Positions 61,276 to 64,000 of a stretch of 64,000 bases of DNA are shown here, piece by piece. How positions within the stretch are numbered: position 1 is the first letter of the stretch; every line of letters begins with the position of its first letter. This stretch comes from Nicotiana tabacum (taxonomy: Eukaryota; Streptophyta; Magnoliopsida; Solanales; Solanaceae): positions 137,902,237 through 137,966,236 of the forward strand of contig NC_134101.1 in the NCBI RefSeq assembly GCF_000715075.1, in the 5' to 3' direction. The translations under genes were made by a program, and so were the position numbers. The notes beneath the pieces were generated by a model. It was not told where the DNA came from. It was given only the letters and a program-made list of their open reading frames with translations, and ran no database searches.

Positions 61276-63312
61276 CTGTTTGTTGTGTTTATTTGTTGTT
61301 ATCAATTCAAGTATTTTAACTATTTAGATTCCTTTACTGATGTGATTCCTTGTGTTGGAACCCATAGTGTTTTCAATACCTCGACGTATTTATCTATATA
61401 TATTTCAGTACTTCAAATTTCAATAAGTATTACATTTTTAATCCAATTAGTTTCTCAATTAAATCCCCTTAAACCGTCAGAGGTTGTATTTTAATTAAAA
61501 ATAAATTTCTACTAAGTTGTAAGTTATTAAATCCCATGTTAAAGGTAATAATTCATTCGATGTTGTATTTTAATTGAAAATGGTACTTTCTTTATTCAAA
61601 TGATTTTTTAAAAATAACTTCATCTTTTCTTGCTGAGTTCCTAACTGGTTTGGAAGCAGTACTCTACTTTGTATTATGTAAATGAGACTCCTTGAACATC
61701 TTAATTGCATTGGTTACAAACCCTATGTATTGAGTAACATGAAAATATTGTTGTGCAAAGTGAGATAGAAATATGTGGGCACAAGGTGCCGGGTGTGCTA
61801 AAGGTTTGGTAATTGAGGTTATGATATGAGACATCGAGTTTGAAATGGCTGGAATTGTGCATCAGAAATGATATGATTTATTGAGCAGAAATCGCCTTCT
61901 TTATTTGAGTACAGTTTTACTTGTCTGAGTTCCAGCTATGTTGGTGTTAATTTACTTGGTTATCTTTCGTTTCCATCTGTGTTTCCCTTTATTATTTCTA
62001 CTGATTGTAGTTTGTTCTCTCCCTGCTGTTGATATTGCCTTGTTATCTTTATGTTGATATTTCATTATCATATCCTGTTCAATTTATTTGACCAGTAGGT
62101 GTCTGAATTGTTCCTCGTCACTACTCCACCGAGGTTAGTCTTGATACTTACTGGGCACCGCTGTGGTGTTCTCATACTATACTTCTATACATTTTTGTGT
62201 ACAGATCCAGGTATTTGATCGGTAGTAGCTGTGCGGGTCGTTGCGGTGGAGACTCAAGGTAAACCTGCTGCAGCGCTCGTAGGCATCGGAGTCACCTTAA
62301 CTTGTACTTATTTCCATATGTTCCTTTTGTTTCGGAGCAGTGACATAATTATTTTGTATAACTACTCTTAGAAAGGCATATGACTTGTACCATCGATTTT
62401 CAGAATTGTAATTTGTTCAGAGTTATTTAATTTAAAGTTAGTAAATATCTATGTTATTTCAGTTAATGTTAGGTTTACCTAGTTTAGAGACTAGGTATCA
62501 TCACGACTGCTTCGGAGGGATTTTGGGTCGTGACAGTGTGTTTGGTCGCAACACCTATGTGGGTCCCAACAATACTAACATATAACCTAAACATAATTTC
62601 TAACATTATTTGCAATCAAATTTCTATAACACATGGAGAGCATATAGCTAATAACAAGTTATTCAACTTCATAGTTACATGCAATGGACCAAGTCACAAT
62701 TCCTACGGTGCATGTCCACACGCCCGTCACCTAGCATGTGCGTCACCTCTAAACCAATCACAAGACACATAATATGGGATTTCTACCCTCAGAACAAGAT
62801 TTAGAACTATTACTTACCTCGATCCGAGCAAGTCTCTACTCCAACACGTCGTTACCTCGCAAATCATCCTCCAAATGCTTCGAATCTAGCCACAAACAAT
62901 TCGATACAATCAACACAAGCTAAAGGAATCAATTTCATAAGAAAATACTAAGCTTTAAGTCAAAAGTCAACTCAAAAGCCGCCCCCAGGACCGCATCTCA
63001 GAATCAGGTAAAAGTCACAAAATCCAAACACCCATTTGACCATGAGTCCACCCGTACAAACATTACTCAAATCTGATATTAAAATCCCAATCAAAACCTC
63101 AAAAATCTAGCCTAAGAACTTTTCTTCATTTTTCCAATTTTCCACCCAAAATCACAAATTTAATGATGGAATCAAAGGAATAATCATGGAAATTAACAAA
63201 AACTAGATAGGAATAAATTACCCCAAACACCCACTTGAAATCTCTCCAAAAATCACCTTCTACCGAGCTCCCAAATCAATTGTGTTATGAATTCAAAACC
63301 CTCATTTTTGAA

Positions 63313-63321
63313 ACTTATAAT
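63313..63321 (-). promoter_or_regulatory. Candidate TATA box of LTR G
   Basis: The minus strand reads ATTATAAGT, about 20 bp downstream of the palindrome array, as in K. Confidence 0.6.
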
Positions 63322-63335
63322 CTGCCCAGTTAAGC

Positions 63336-63680
63336 CTTTATCACGAACGCGACCTTTACCTCGCATTCGCGCAGCACAATTAAGTCTGCTACCCAAAACC
63401 TCCTACGCGAACGCGTTCAATCACTCGCGAACACGATGCTTCGATGGCCCCTTACTTCGTGAACACAACCTCCCTTCCGCGAACGCGTAGACAAATTGCG
63501 TGGGGTCCCAGCTGCCTCTTCTCTTCTTCGTGAACGCGTCACCCTTCTCGCGTTTGCGATGCACCCACTACCCAAACCTTCGTGAATGCAGCCCCCTCTT
63601 CGAGAACGTGAAGAAAAAATCCTCATCTACCACCAGCTACCCTTCACGAATGCGCGACTTTCTCACGAACGCATAAGAGG
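63336..63680 (-). repeat. CGCGAACGCG-motif array in LTR G
   Basis: About twelve sites, such as ACGCGAACGCGTT, CCGCGAACGCG, TCGTGAACGCGT and TCACGAACGC, occur in 345 bp. Confidence 0.85.
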
Positions 63681-64000
63681 AAAGCAGTAACACCAAAAAC
63701 TAGCAGTCTTCAGCCAAAATGCCAAGTCCAAAATTGATCCACTAACCATCCGAAACTCACCCGAGGCCCTCGGGACCTCAATCAAACATACCATCAAGTC
63801 CCAAAATATCACACGAACTTAGTCAAACCCTCAAATCACCTCAAACAACATCAAAAACACGAATCACACATAGATTCAAGCCTAATGAACTTTGAACTTC
63901 CAATTTCTACAAACGATGCGGAAACCTATCAAATCATGCCCGATTGACCCCAAATTTTGCACACAAGTCACAAATGACACCAAGGACTTACTCCAACTTC

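Larger units (their letters stand above)
49407..62535 (+). mobile_element. Element J: non-autonomous LTR retrotransposon
   Basis: It is flanked by a perfect GTGTG duplication (49402-49406, 62536-62540). LTRs of 3673 and 3671 bp (after removing solo LTR K and its TSD) surround only 2.7 kb of internal sequence. That interior has a tRNA-Met primer site, a Tekay-like leader and a polypurine tract but no gag or pol motif. It must have moved using proteins of another element, most likely of the I/C type since it shares their primer site and leader. Confidence 0.88.
55765..62535 (+). repeat. 3' LTR of element J, split by solo LTR K
   Basis: Pieces 55765-57453 and 60554-62535 sum to 3671 bp and align with the 5' LTR throughout. 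The first dinucleotide is TT instead of TG. TATA is at 56566-56574. The hairpin array is at 60860-61275. Confidence 0.92.
39305..62553 (+). mobile_element. Solo LTR H, split by elements I and J
   Basis: Pieces 39305-40320, 49129-49406 and 62541-62553 join to about 1307 bp, starting TGATGTTGGGCAT and ending GGTCGCAACA. The perfect target duplication CCTAT is at 39300-39304 and 62554-62558. The end (GGGAACGATACTCTACTC...TTGACGACC) resembles Athila/Tat-type LTR ends. No internal region is present, so unequal recombination probably removed it. The frames inside (for example at 39781-39548) are not supported as genes. Confidence 0.85.
62559..64000 (-). repeat. LTR G, right piece (runs off the window)
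   Basis: It continues LTR G after the H insertion. Read on the minus strand it matches K: the segment at 63740-63800 equals K near 58050-58090 (GTTTGGTTGAGGTCCCGAGG). It has a CGCGAACGCG array (63336-63680) and a TATA-like box (63313-63321). The LTR start lies beyond 64000. Confidence 0.8.

Overview
This 64-kb window is plant nuclear heterochromatin made almost entirely of nested Ty3/gypsy LTR retrotransposons. The families (Ogre/Tat elements with a DUF7745-like extra ORF, and Del/Tekay-like chromoviruses primed by initiator tRNA-Met), the AT-rich filler and the sequence style suggest Solanaceae, most likely Nicotiana. The host assignment is inference from family resemblance. I found no intact host gene, no tRNA or rRNA gene and no CRISPR array. 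Every recognisable coding region is a broken retrotransposon ORF.

Left third (1-18653). Element A is a minus-strand Ogre/Tat element (gag, extra ORF1, long leader, tRNA-Arg-type primer site, 3.76-kb LTR) that runs off the left edge. It sits inside element B, a minus-strand Tekay-like element whose gag has two deletions and whose reverse transcriptase has lost a catalytic Asp. B's LTR abuts two plus-strand LTR tails (L, M) and a minus-strand Ogre-like LTR piece (N).

Middle (18654-39304). An unassigned AT-rich stretch (18654-20254 continuing at 29952-31211) was split by element C, a plus-strand Tekay-like element with a CTTCT target duplication, many stop codons and a large deletion in its 5' LTR. 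Next come the R-U5 part of a plus-strand Ogre-like LTR (E) with its primer site, then a minus-strand non-coding element end (F) inserted into E's leader, then a minus-strand Tekay-like LTR (G).

Right (39305-64000). This is a clean nested stack supported by target duplications. G is split by H, a solo LTR (CCTAT). H is split by I, a full Tekay-like element (AGCCA/AGACA), and by J, a 10-kb element without gag-pol (GTGTG). The 3' LTR of J is split by K, a solo LTR (TTATT). Removing K leaves J with LTRs of 3673 and 3671 bp.

How the parts relate: C and I carry the full gag-protease-RT-RNaseH-integrase-chromodomain order. J keeps only LTRs, primer site, a conserved leader of about 170 nt and a polypurine tract, so it looks like a parasite of Tekay-like machinery. 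The most interesting signals are non-coding. LTRs of several families carry (1) arrays of short CGC...GCG palindromes just upstream of the TATA box, (2) arrays of short hairpins in the transcribed part, and (3) two nested inverted repeats at the LTR 3' end next to the primer site. The Ogre-like LTRs carry a second copy of their own primer-site motif.
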